Origin: Roseburia sp.
GTDB lineage: Bacteria > Bacillota > Clostridia > Lachnospirales > Lachnospiraceae
DNA length: 56,161 bases
Assembly (NCBI GenBank): GCA_023664725.1
Contig: JAMPFA010000006.1
Span: 1-56,161 of the forward strand
Reading direction: 5' to 3'
Shown here: piece by piece, positions 1 through 8,635 of the stretch
Layout of the letters: each line of letters begins with the position of its first letter
Numbering within the stretch: the stretch's first letter is position 1
The notes under the pieces: generated by a model
What the model was told of the DNA's origin: nothing
Databases searched by the model: none
The model's input: only the letters and a program-made list of their open reading frames with translations
Program-made: the position numbers and the translations under genes

Positions 1-1
1 T

Positions 2-979
2 AGCTGGTTTGAGATTACAGAGGAGGACAGCGAGTCTCTTTTGCAGCGTGCCATGGAAGGCGCTTTGGAGAAAAACAAAAATCTGGCCCTCTATGACAAT
101 GCCAGAAATGCCTATGGAAAACGGCGGATGTACCGGATCTTAAAGCGGACCGTGTGGGCATTGACAAAGCAGATCAGAAAGGGGAGTTTTAAGCCAGACA
201 GCTTTGAGGTGTCCTTTGATTACCCGGAAAATATGGAATCTGTGAATTTTCAGCTGAGTGAAGAGGAAAAAATGCACTTAAAGGGAAGGATTGACAGAAT
301 CGACACTTTGGAGGACGGGGAGAAGCTGTATGTAAAAGTTATCGACTATAAATCCGGCAGCACCACCTTTCAGTTTTTAAATATTTATCACGGCTTACAG
401 TTACAGCTTGTGGTCTATATGAATGCGGCATTGGAACTGATGGAGAGCCGTTATCCGGGAAAAGAGATTGTTCCCGCCGGAGTGTTTTATTATCATGTAA
501 AAGACCCTATGGTGGAAGCGGAAGGGGAAATTTCCGAAGAAGAACTTAGGCAGAAAATATTTGGAGAGTTGAAATTAAATGGTGTGCTGAGTGACGACAG
601 AAAGATCATGGGGGAGATGGACAGGGATTTAGCGGAGGGAGCCAGCGTCACTTCCGATGTGGTCCCGGCGGGACTGAACAAGGACGGCAGTTTGAAAAAG
701 ACATCAAAGGCCTTGTCACAGGAAGAGTTTATGGCCCTTTCCTCCTATGTCAATGAGACGATTCTTCACCTGGGAGAAAAGATGATGCAGGGGGAGATTA
801 GTGCGAATCCCTATTCCCTGGGCGATAAAAAGGGATGCGATTACTGTGAGTACAAAAATATCTGCCATTTTGACACCAGGATTCCGGGGTATGAATACCG
901 GCAGTTGGAAGAACTTTCCAAAGAGGAGATTTTGGACAGGATGAAAGGGAGGAGAGCTGAGAGTGAACTGGACGGATGA
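2..979 (+). CDS. addB: AddB, C-terminal part (helicase/nuclease subunit B), 5' end cut by window edge
   Basis: This is the C-terminal 325 residues of the AddB subunit of the AddAB helicase-nuclease, which processes double-strand breaks for RecA loading. The reading frame is open from base 2, so the gene starts outside the window; the internal TTG at 41 is not the true start. Visible are the RecB-type nuclease stretch (RIDRID near the start and VIDYKSG, the usual aspartate-lysine nuclease signature) and the C-terminal cysteines GCDYCEYKNIC, which in the family hold a 4Fe-4S cluster together with one upstream cysteine. The stop overlaps the start of addA by 17 bases, so the two subunits are translationally coupled. 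Identity is firm from motifs and partner. Confidence 0.93.
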   Translation, partial: SWFEITEEDSESLLQRAMEGALEKNKNLALYDNARNAYGKRRMYRILKRTVWALTKQIRKGSFKPDSFEVSFDYPENMESVNFQLSEEEKMHLKGRIDRIDTLEDGEKLYVKVIDYKSGSTTFQFLNIYHGLQLQLVVYMNAALELMESRYPGKEIVPAGVFYYHVKDPMVEAEGEISEEELRQKIFGELKLNGVLSDDRKIMGEMDRDLAEGASVTSDVVPAGLNKDGSLKKTSKALSQEEFMALSSYVNETILHLGEKMMQGEISANPYSLGDKKGCDYCEYKNICHFDTRIPGYEYRQLEELSKEEILDRMKGRRAESELDG

Positions 980-3900
980 CCAGAAAAAAGTAATTACATT
1001 AAGAGACCGGAATATTCTGGTTTCCGCTGCGGCGGGCTCGGGAAAAACTGCAGTTTTAGTGGAGCGTATCATTGGCAGAATTTTGGATAAAGAGCATCCT
1101 CTGGACATTGACAGAATGCTTATCGTGACCTTTACCAATGCGGCTGCGGCGGAGATGCGGGAGAGGATACGGGAGGCCATCGAGTCAGGCCTTGAAAAGG
1201 AGCCTTTTAATGTAAATCTTCAAAAGCAGTCCTCTCTGGTGCATCATGCCCAGATTACAACGATCCACAGTTTTTGCCTGTATCTGATCCGCAGCTATTT
1301 TCATCAGATCGATCTGGAGCCGGATTTTCGCATCGGGGAGGAGGGGGAGTTAAACCTTCTTCGGGAGGATGTGCTGTCGGAGCTTTTAAACGAAAATTAT
1401 GAGATCGGAGAGGAAAGTTTTTTCCGTTTTGTGGAGACATTTGCCACAGGAAAAAAAGATGACATGCTCCATGACCTGATCTTAAAATTATATCATTTTG
1501 CCAACAGCCATCCCTGGCCCTTGGAGTGGCTTTCGGATCTTGGTAAGCCCTATGGTATGATCGGAAAAGAGGAGCTTTGCGAGTCACTTTGGATGAAAAA
1601 AGCGATGGAGTATCTTGGCTTTTTGTTTTTGGATTTAAAAGCGAAAGCAGAGGAAAATGTCCGTCTTACGATGATGGAGGACGGCCCAGGTTATGCCAGG
1701 GAAGCGGCGGAAAGTGACAGGGATAAGGTAGAGGGGCTTTGGGCCTGCAAAAGTTATGAGGATCTGGGGAAAAGGATAGCATCTCTTTCTTTTGACAGGC
1801 TGCCTTCCAAAAAGGGATATCAGGGCAGTGAGGAAAAGTTGGATTTGTTTAAGGAAAACAGGGATGGGATCAAAGCATGCATCAAGAAAGTGAAAGAACA
1901 GTTTTTCTTTGGGGATATGGATGTGATCTTACAGCGTATCTGGGATATGCAGCCGGTGATGGAAGAGCTGCTGCGGCTGGTTTCGGCTTTTATGGAAAAG
2001 TATGATGCAAAAAAACGGGAGAAAAATGTGCTGGATTTTGATGATCTGGAGCATTTTGCCTTAAAAATCCTGATCCGGGAAGAGGATAAGGAACTTCGGG
2101 AGGCTGCAAGGGAATGTCAGCATCTCTTTGAGGAAGTGATGGTGGATGAGTACCAGGACAGCAATTTGATCCAGGAGGAAATTTTGCGTGCAGTTTCCAG
2201 GGAAAGCATGGGGGAATGCAACCGGTTTATGGTGGGGGATGTAAAACAGAGCATCTATCGGTTCCGACTGGCAAGACCGGAAATCTTTATGGAAAAATAT
2301 GACAGGTACACAAAGGAGGATTCTAAGAATCAGAAAATTGAGCTTCACCAGAATTTCAGAAGCAGACAGGAAGTGTTAGACTGCACGAATGACATTTTTT
2401 ACCGGATCATGGGAAAAGATCTGGGGAATGTGGCATATGATGAGGATGCAGCTCTAAATCCCGGAGCCGTGTATCCACCTGTGGAGGGAATGGAGCCGGA
2501 GCTGCTCTTGGCGGATGAGGAAGAAGAATTTTTAAAAGAAGCTGGGATTAGAGATGCCATCTGGCTGGAAGCGGAGGTGGTGGCGGCAAAAATCCGAAAG
2601 CTGATGCAGGTTCAGAAGATTGTGGATAAAGCAACCGGAGAATTGCGGAACCTGAAATATTCGGATATCGTAATCCTGTTAAGGAGTTTTGGGGCTTACG
2701 GGGATACGTTTCTGGAGGTGCTTTCCCAGAGGGGAATCCCGGCTCATGTTTCCTCCAAGACAGGATATTTTCAGACGCAGGAGATATTGACGATCTTAAA
2801 TTTCCTTCGGGTGCTGGATAATCCCCGTCAGGATCTTCCCTTGGCGGCAGTGCTCCGTTCCCCTATGGGAGGATTTTCGGACGAGGAGCTGGCAAAGATA
2901 AAAACAGCAGGGAAAGGCAGGGCTTTTCATCTCTGCTTTTTATATCCCCATGAGGAGAAGCTTCCGGAAGATCTTTTTTCCAAGATAAACCATATGAAAG
3001 AAAAAATAGACTATTTCCGGGATCTGGTGACGGAGCTTCCGGTGCATGAGCTTTTATATCGGATTTTGCGGGAGACAGGGTATTTTTGTTATGTCATGTC
3101 CATGCCGGGAGGCGTCCGCAGAAAAGCAAATATCGAGATGCTTTTGGAAAAGGCTTTGGCCTATGAGAGCACCAGTTACAAGGGACTGTTTCATTTTATC
3201 CGCTATATGGACAGACTGCAGAAGTATGAGGTGGATTACGGGGAGGCGGAGGTTGTCAGCGAAAATGCCAATGCGGTGCGGATTATGACAATCCATAAGA
3301 GCAAAGGACTGGAATTTCCCGTGGTATTTTTGAGCGGAACAGGGAAAAATTTTAACCGTCAGGATTCCAGGAGCGCCCTGGTGATCCACCCGGAGCTGGG
3401 GGCGGCTCTCGACTATATCAATCCCGCATCCAGAGTGAAGGCGGCATCCCTTTACAAAAAAGTGGTGGCAAAGCAGCTGGATCTGGAAAACCAGGGGGAG
3501 GAGCTTCGGGTCTTGTATGTGGCTCTCACCAGGGCAAAGGAAAAACTTATCATCACAGGCATCCGAAAGGACGCAGAGAAAGAGATCGAAAAGATTCGGC
3601 TGAAAAGAGAATTGGAACTGTCTAATAATGGGAGTATGTCCTTTTTGGATCGGGCAGGGGCAGACTGCTATCTGGACTGGATTTTGCCTGTAATGGCGGG
3701 AAGCGTGAAGTATCCGGTGGAAATCTGGGGTGTGGAGAAGCTTGTGATGGATGAGACGGAAAAACAGTTAGATGAGACGGCAGGTTTTGAACTGCTTTTG
3801 GAGCACAGAGATTTTGCAGATGAGTGGGCAGACAAGCTGGTGGAAGAAAAGCTGTCCTATCGTTACCCTTATGAGCTGGAGGTAAACCGGAAGGGGAAAT

Positions 3901-4562
3901 ATTCCGTGTCGGAATTAAAGCACCGTGCGATGGACAATATGGCAGAGCAGCAGGAGGTGGATTTCTCCACACCTCTTTTCCCAGAGGAAACCATCGTTCC
4001 TTACATTCCGGCATTTATGAGCGGGGAAAAGGAAGTCAACCAGGGTGCCCTGCGGGGAAGCGCTATGCACCGGGCAGTGGAGTGTCTGCCCATAGAGATT
4101 CTATCCGGCAATCCCAGACTTCGGAAGGTTTTGGAGGAAGAGATCGGGAAGATTTTGGAGGACGGACATCTGCCGCCTGAGATGGAAGAACTGATTCGAA
4201 GGGAAAAGCTGATCAAATTTTATCAGTCAAATCTGGCAGAGAGGATGAAGCAGGCATCCCTTTTGGGACAACTTTACAGAGAGCGTCCTTTTGTCATGGG
4301 AAAGCCGGCGGATAAGATTGAAAACGACGGCAGCGGCACTATGGTTTTGATCCAGGGAATTATCGACGCCTTTTTCGTGGAGGAGGGGGAGATCGTTCTT
4401 TTGGATTATAAGACGGATGTGGTGGACTCCAGGGAGGAACTGGTGAACCGATATAAGATGCAGTTGGATCTGTACCAGGAGGCGCTGGAAGGGAAACTGA
4501 ATAAGAGGGTAAAGGAGAAGCTTATTTATTCCTTTTATTTTGATGAAGTGATCGTATGTTAG
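963..4562 (+). CDS. addA: AddA, ATP-dependent helicase/nuclease subunit A
   Basis: The 1199-residue UvrD/Rep-type helicase and nuclease subunit of AddAB, normal in length for the family. Seen: Walker A AAAGSGKT at residues 22-29, Walker B VMVDEYQDSN near residue 394, helicase motif MTIHKSKGLEFP near 774, LRVLYVALTRAKEKL near 850, and the C-terminal RecB-like nuclease with LRGSAMHRAVE, GIIDAFF and LLDYKTD. The start is GTG at 963 (NWTDDQKKV follows directly, the usual N-terminus), inside the end of addB. The protein should unwind 3' to 5' and cut DNA ends until a Chi-like site is met. No terminator is evident after it; the next gene has its own promoter. Confidence 0.97.
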   Translation: MNWTDDQKKVITLRDRNILVSAAAGSGKTAVLVERIIGRILDKEHPLDIDRMLIVTFTNAAAAEMRERIREAIESGLEKEPFNVNLQKQSSLVHHAQITTIHSFCLYLIRSYFHQIDLEPDFRIGEEGELNLLREDVLSELLNENYEIGEESFFRFVETFATGKKDDMLHDLILKLYHFANSHPWPLEWLSDLGKPYGMIGKEELCESLWMKKAMEYLGFLFLDLKAKAEENVRLTMMEDGPGYAREAAESDRDKVEGLWACKSYEDLGKRIASLSFDRLPSKKGYQGSEEKLDLFKENRDGIKACIKKVKEQFFFGDMDVILQRIWDMQPVMEELLRLVSAFMEKYDAKKREKNVLDFDDLEHFALKILIREEDKELREAARECQHLFEEVMVDEYQDSNLIQEEILRAVSRESMGECNRFMVGDVKQSIYRFRLARPEIFMEKYDRYTKEDSKNQKIELHQNFRSRQEVLDCTNDIFYRIMGKDLGNVAYDEDAALNPGAVYPPVEGMEPELLLADEEEEFLKEAGIRDAIWLEAEVVAAKIRKLMQVQKIVDKATGELRNLKYSDIVILLRSFGAYGDTFLEVLSQRGIPAHVSSKTGYFQTQEILTILNFLRVLDNPRQDLPLAAVLRSPMGGFSDEELAKIKTAGKGRAFHLCFLYPHEEKLPEDLFSKINHMKEKIDYFRDLVTELPVHELLYRILRETGYFCYVMSMPGGVRRKANIEMLLEKALAYESTSYKGLFHFIRYMDRLQKYEVDYGEAEVVSENANAVRIMTIHKSKGLEFPVVFLSGTGKNFNRQDSRSALVIHPELGAALDYINPASRVKAASLYKKVVAKQLDLENQGEELRVLYVALTRAKEKLIITGIRKDAEKEIEKIRLKRELELSNNGSMSFLDRAGADCYLDWILPVMAGSVKYPVEIWGVEKLVMDETEKQLDETAGFELLLEHRDFADEWADKLVEEKLSYRYPYELEVNRKGKYSVSELKHRAMDNMAEQQEVDFSTPLFPEETIVPYIPAFMSGEKEVNQGALRGSAMHRAVECLPIEILSGNPRLRKVLEEEIGKILEDGHLPPEMEELIRREKLIKFYQSNLAERMKQASLLGQLYRERPFVMGKPADKIENDGSGTMVLIQGIIDAFFVEEGEIVLLDYKTDVVDSREELVNRYKMQLDLYQEALEGKLNKRVKEKLIYSFYFDEVIVC

Positions 4563-4666
4563 TCCAACGAATACGAAGTGAAGCCGCACCGGACGAGTTT
4601 GCCATTCTGTATTACGGCGCCATTGCGGAGTTGAGGAATTACTCAGAAATTAATTCTTGATTTTAC

Positions 4667-4694
4667 TTGAAAATACTATGGAATATGTTAAAAT
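4667..4694 (+). promoter_or_regulatory. Sigma-A-type promoter for the 4758 gene
   Basis: TTGAAA at 4667-4672, a 16-base spacer and TAAAAT at 4689-4694, preceded by TG (extended -10, TGTTAAAAT). It lies about 60 bases upstream of the next start codon and is the best promoter in the 195-base gap after addA. Confidence 0.6.
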
Positions 4695-4757
4695 GATAGT
4701 GATACAGTGAAAAATTAAAAATTCAATGTATTTTTTGCAGAAAAAAGGAGTTTCCCT

Positions 4758-5021
4758 ATGTTTCAGTATGATGAGATATGTATCCGTACATTTTTGGAAA
4801 AACAGTTACAGCTATTTCAGGAGGAAGTTGCAAGCAGCCCCGAGGAGGCAGATGAGTTTTTGTCGGACTGTATGGCGTTTGTCTGTGGCAGTTTAAAAGA
4901 GGTGCGGGAATATTTTGAGGAACAGGGAACGGATATCGCAGAGATGGATGACAGGGATTTGTTGGAGGCAGAGGAGGTTTTTGCGCTGCCGGACGGAAGA
5001 TTTTTGATCGTGGAAGGTTAG
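4758..5021 (+). CDS. Small acidic protein of unknown function (87 aa)
   Basis: I do not recognise this family. The protein is 87 residues long, very acidic and apparently soluble, without a signal peptide or membrane segment; it looks mainly helical and ends in LPDGRFLIVEG. The ATG is preceded by AAGGAG with about 7 bases of spacing and by a good promoter, so expression is likely. The FAD oxidoreductase gene begins 8 bases after its stop, so the two are probably cotranscribed, which suggests (inference) a role linked to that enzyme. Confidence 0.8.
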   Translation: MFQYDEICIRTFLEKQLQLFQEEVASSPEEADEFLSDCMAFVCGSLKEVREYFEEQGTDIAEMDDRDLLEAEEVFALPDGRFLIVEG

Positions 5022-5029
5022 GTGCCGGA

Positions 5030-6430
5030 ATGAGAAAGTATGATGTGGTGATTATCGGGGCAGGGCCTTCCGGTATTTTCTGTGCCTATGAGTTGATACA
5101 AAAGGAGAAAGAGTTAAAGATTCTGCTTGTGGAGAAAGGCAGGAAAATCGAGGAGCGGGAGTGTCCCAAGAGAAAGACAAAAGTGTGTGTTGGCTGTAAA
5201 CCGTGTTCCATTACCACAGGTTTTGCAGGGGCAGGGGCTTTTTCTGACGGGAAATTATCTTTATCCCCGGATGTGGGTGGTAATCTCCCGGCAATTTTGG
5301 GCTATGACCAGGCGGAGGCATTTATCCGGGAATCGGATGAGATCTATCTGAAATTTGGCGCAGATAAAAATGTATATGGGCTGGACAGAGAGAAAGAGAT
5401 ACGGGAGATCAGAAAAAAGGCCATACAGGCCAATTTGAAACTGATCGAGTGCCCCATCCGCCATCTGGGAACGGAGGAGGGTTACAAAATTTACTCCAGG
5501 CTTCAGAGGCATCTCTTGGACAGCGGCGTTGACATGGAGTTTCGCACCATGGTAAAGGATATCATTATCGAGGACAATGTGGCAAAGGGAATTTTGACAG
5601 ACAAAGGCGAAGAGATTTACGGGGACGAGATCGTTGCCGCCGTAGGACGGGAAGGGGCGGACTGGTTTTATCAGATCTGCGTGCAGCATGAGATCGAGAC
5701 AAAGGTAGGGACAGTGGATATCGGCGTTAGGGTGGAAGTTCGGGATGAGATCATGGAGTTTTTAAATGAAAATCTCTATGAGGCAAAACTTGTGTATCAC
5801 ACCCCTACATTTGACGATAAAGTGCGGACATTTTGCACCAATCCTTCCGGGGAAGTGGCAACGGAATACTACGATAACGGGCTGGCGGTGGTAAACGGCC
5901 ACGCTTACAAGTCAAAGAGTATGAAGACGAACAACACGAATTTTGCCATTTTAGTGTCCAAAAATTTCACAAAACCTTTTAAGACACCCATCGAGTATGG
6001 CAAGCAGATTGCCCAGCTGTCCAATATGCTCTGCGACGGCAAAATTATGGTACAGACATTTGGTGATTTCCGCAGGGGAAGGAGAACCACAGAGGAGCGT
6101 CTCTGCAGGAACAATCTGATTCCAACTTTAAAGGACGCCGTGCCGGGGGATCTGTCTTTGGTATTTCCCCATCGGATCATGGTGGATATCGAGGAGATGA
6201 TTTTGGCGTTGGACAAAGTGACTCCGGGAATCGCAAGCGACGAGACACTGCTCTACGGGGTGGAAGTAAAGTTTTACTCCAATAAAGTGGTGGTTAATCA
6301 GGATTTTGAGACAAGCATCAAGAGTCTTCGTGCCATCGGCGACGGGGCCAGTGTCACAAGAGGGCTGCAGCAGGCTTCTGCCAACGGACTTTCCGTGGCC
6401 AGGAGTATTTTGGCGGCCAGAAAAAAATAA
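5030..6430 (+). CDS. FAD-dependent oxidoreductase (COG2509-like dehydrogenase)
   Basis: A 466-residue flavoprotein. The N-terminus MRKYDVVIIGAGPSG carries the GxGxxG dinucleotide site at residues 10-15, followed by the acidic strand end LLVEKG. A cysteine group (C45, C53, C56, C59; CVGCKPC) follows, then the conserved FAGAGAFSDGKL. Near the C-terminus AIGDGASVTRGLQQASANG is a second FAD-contact motif. These features match uncharacterised FAD-dependent dehydrogenases common in Firmicutes; substrate and electron partner are unknown. The cysteines could be redox-active or bind a metal, which the sequence does not settle. The family is sure; the function is not. Confidence 0.85.
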   Translation: MRKYDVVIIGAGPSGIFCAYELIQKEKELKILLVEKGRKIEERECPKRKTKVCVGCKPCSITTGFAGAGAFSDGKLSLSPDVGGNLPAILGYDQAEAFIRESDEIYLKFGADKNVYGLDREKEIREIRKKAIQANLKLIECPIRHLGTEEGYKIYSRLQRHLLDSGVDMEFRTMVKDIIIEDNVAKGILTDKGEEIYGDEIVAAVGREGADWFYQICVQHEIETKVGTVDIGVRVEVRDEIMEFLNENLYEAKLVYHTPTFDDKVRTFCTNPSGEVATEYYDNGLAVVNGHAYKSKSMKTNNTNFAILVSKNFTKPFKTPIEYGKQIAQLSNMLCDGKIMVQTFGDFRRGRRTTEERLCRNNLIPTLKDAVPGDLSLVFPHRIMVDIEEMILALDKVTPGIASDETLLYGVEVKFYSNKVVVNQDFETSIKSLRAIGDGASVTRGLQQASANGLSVARSILAARKK

Positions 6431-6462
6431 CAGCGGGATAACGCAGATTAAATGGAGAATAC

Positions 6463-7464
6463 ATGAGAAAAGGGAAAGGAAAATGGCTGGCGGGAGTTCT
6501 TATAGCGGCTCAGCTTTTGTCAGGATGCAGCATCGGCGGCAAAGAAGTTGTTTTGACAAACGGCATGGGAAGCAAAGATGTCTTTAAAATTGACGATGTT
6601 TCTTTTGGCCTTACGGAAGCAAAAGTGTATCTTGCCAATTTTCAGAATATATATGGAAAAAGTTATGGCATTGATTTATGGGAACAGAAATTTCAAAACG
6701 GAAAACTGAAAAGGTATGTAAAAGACGTGGCATTATCTGAGATGACCCGGGTGGTGTGTATGGACCTTCTGGCAAAAGAGCAGGAGATCAGTCTGACAGA
6801 GGAGGAAATTGATGAGGTAAAAAAGGCGGCGGAGACATACTACAATTCTTTGAGTGAGGCGGAAAAGACCTATACAGGAGCAAGCCTTGCGGATGTGGAG
6901 GGCATGTATGAGGATTATGCCCTTGCCCATAAAGTTTACCACGTTCTTACAGAAGGGGTAAATGCGGAGGTAAGTGATGATGAAGCCCGGATCATGGAGG
7001 CAATGCAGATATTTTTAAAGGATGAAAATAGAGCTGCCGAGGTGAAAGAAAAGCTGGATTCCGGGGAGGATTTTTCTGCAGTGGCCAGCAATTATAACCA
7101 GAAGACAGCCATTGAAATATCCTTTGGGCGGGGAGAACTTCCGGCTGAGGTGGAGAAAGTTGCCTTTGAATTGGATAACGAAGCAGTTTCCGACTGTATC
7201 CCCACAGAGGAAGGATATTATTTTATTAAATGTATCAATAAGTTTAACGAGGAACTGACAGACGCCAATAAATCCAATATTGTGGAGGCAAGGGAAAAGG
7301 CAGCCTTTGATGATGTGTATGAGGCATTTATCTCCGGACTTTCCTCCAGTTTAAATGAGAAAGTATGGGGAGAGATTGAATTTGTGACAGATGGGAGCAT
7401 TACTACCGACAGCTATTTTGAGATTATTGATGATATCGTAGACAAAGCATCCAACATATACTGA
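6463..7464 (+). CDS. Lipoprotein with SurA/PrsA-like peptidyl-prolyl isomerase architecture
   Basis: 333 residues. The first 22 form a lipoprotein signal (basic MRKGKGK, hydrophobic stretch, lipobox LLSGC with Cys22), so the protein should be anchored outside the membrane. A helical SurA-N-like chaperone region follows, then a rotamase-like segment at about residues 185-265 (MQIFLKD, KLDSGEDFSAVAS, SFGRGELPAEVEKVAFEL, EGYYFIKCI). This order is that of PrsA/parvulin foldases, which help secreted proteins fold. The parvulin core looks degenerate, so chaperone activity without isomerase activity is possible. It sits just ahead of two cell-wall genes, which fits a role at the envelope. Confidence 0.75.
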   Translation: MRKGKGKWLAGVLIAAQLLSGCSIGGKEVVLTNGMGSKDVFKIDDVSFGLTEAKVYLANFQNIYGKSYGIDLWEQKFQNGKLKRYVKDVALSEMTRVVCMDLLAKEQEISLTEEEIDEVKKAAETYYNSLSEAEKTYTGASLADVEGMYEDYALAHKVYHVLTEGVNAEVSDDEARIMEAMQIFLKDENRAAEVKEKLDSGEDFSAVASNYNQKTAIEISFGRGELPAEVEKVAFELDNEAVSDCIPTEEGYYFIKCINKFNEELTDANKSNIVEAREKAAFDDVYEAFISGLSSSLNEKVWGEIEFVTDGSITTDSYFEIIDDIVDKASNIY

Positions 7465-7485
7465 TAAAAAACGGAAAAATCGTAT

Positions 7486-8622
7486 ATGGATATTTATGTG
7501 GTAAAAACAGGGGATACGGTGGACTTGATCGCTGCCATGTATCAGGTGAATGCAGCAGAGATTATTTATGCAAATCAACTGGTGCCCCCTTATCCTCTGG
7601 CGGTGGGGCAGGCGCTTTTGATTCCGGATGGGAACGAAGTGTATGAAAAGATGCCTGCGAGAATAAACGGTTATGCCTATCCCTTTATCAGCCCCTGGGT
7701 GTTGGAACAAACTCTGCCTTATCTGACGGAATTGTCGGTGTTTTCCTATGGTTTTACCCTGGAGGGGGAGCTGATTCCACCGGCTTTGTCTGTGGATTTT
7801 ATGATTGAGGCTGCCGGGAGGTATGGTGTTTTGCCAATCCTCACCTTAACACCTTTCGGTGAGGACGGTCAGTTTAACAATTATCTGATCCATACAGTGG
7901 TCCAGTCCCAAGAGGCAGTGGAGGCTTTAGTCTCCAACTTAAGTGCCGCAGTGGTGGAGAAGGGGTATGCCGGGGTGGATGTGGATTTTGAATATATTCT
8001 GGCGGAGGACCGGGATGCATTCACAGCTTTTGTGGCTAGACTTACAGAGGAGATGCACAAGACAGGCAGACAGGTTTCAGTTGCCTTGGCCCCAAAGCAG
8101 TCAGCTGATCAGCAGGGTCTTTTGTATGAGGGAAAGGATTATGCAGGACTTGGGGCAGCGGCGGACTATGTACTTTTAATGACCTATGAGTGGGGATATA
8201 CCTATGGGCCGCCAATGGCGGTGGCGCCCATCTTTCAGGTGCGGCGGGGATTAGACTACGCAGTGACAGAGATCCCCACAGAAAAAATAAGACTTGGAAT
8301 ACCTAATTATGGCTATGACTGGAAGCTTCCCTTTGAGAGGGGAGTGACAAAGGCAAAAACCATAGGAAATGTAGAAGCGGTGCAGATTGCCATTGCAAAC
8401 AGTGCGGAAATATTGTTTGATGAGCGTGCCATGTCCCCCTATTTTTACTATGAGGAGAATGGACAGGAGCACCAGGTCTGGTTTGAGGATGTCCGCAGTA
8501 TGCAGGCAAAGTTTGAATTGATCAAAGAGTATGGATTAAACGGAGCAGGGTATTGGCAGATCATGCGGCTGTTTCGGGCAAACTGGCTGCTTTTGAACTC
8601 GCAGTTTGACATTGTAAAATAG
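7486..8622 (+). CDS. LysM domain plus GH18 hydrolase (SleL/YaaH-like)
   Basis: 378 residues. Residues 2-47 are one LysM peptidoglycan-binding module (YVVKTGDTVDLIA, ending QALLIPDG); the rest is a glycoside hydrolase 18 barrel. The catalytic strand reads YAGVDVDFEYI with the acid Glu at 169; the first Asp of the usual DxxDxDxE is Ala here. VLLMTYEWGY and GYWQIMR are further GH18 strand ends. There is no signal peptide, as in spore-associated YaaH/SleL enzymes that reach the spore from the mother cell, so a spore-cortex or coat N-acetylglucosaminidase is a fair guess. The ribosome site is weak (ACGGAAAA), which may mean coupling to the gene 21 bases upstream. Confidence 0.85.
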   Translation: MDIYVVKTGDTVDLIAAMYQVNAAEIIYANQLVPPYPLAVGQALLIPDGNEVYEKMPARINGYAYPFISPWVLEQTLPYLTELSVFSYGFTLEGELIPPALSVDFMIEAAGRYGVLPILTLTPFGEDGQFNNYLIHTVVQSQEAVEALVSNLSAAVVEKGYAGVDVDFEYILAEDRDAFTAFVARLTEEMHKTGRQVSVALAPKQSADQQGLLYEGKDYAGLGAAADYVLLMTYEWGYTYGPPMAVAPIFQVRRGLDYAVTEIPTEKIRLGIPNYGYDWKLPFERGVTKAKTIGNVEAVQIAIANSAEILFDERAMSPYFYYEENGQEHQVWFEDVRSMQAKFELIKEYGLNGAGYWQIMRLFRANWLLLNSQFDIVK

Positions 8623-8635
8623 AAAGAGTTAATTC

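Noticed and set aside
716-1180. Minus-strand ORFs throughout the window, this one being typical
   Set aside because: They mirror strong plus-strand genes, lack ribosome sites and family motifs, and no gap favours the minus strand.
4556-4660. 34-codon ORF overlapping the end of addA
   Set aside because: No ribosome site, no recognisable sequence, and it runs into the promoter of the next gene.
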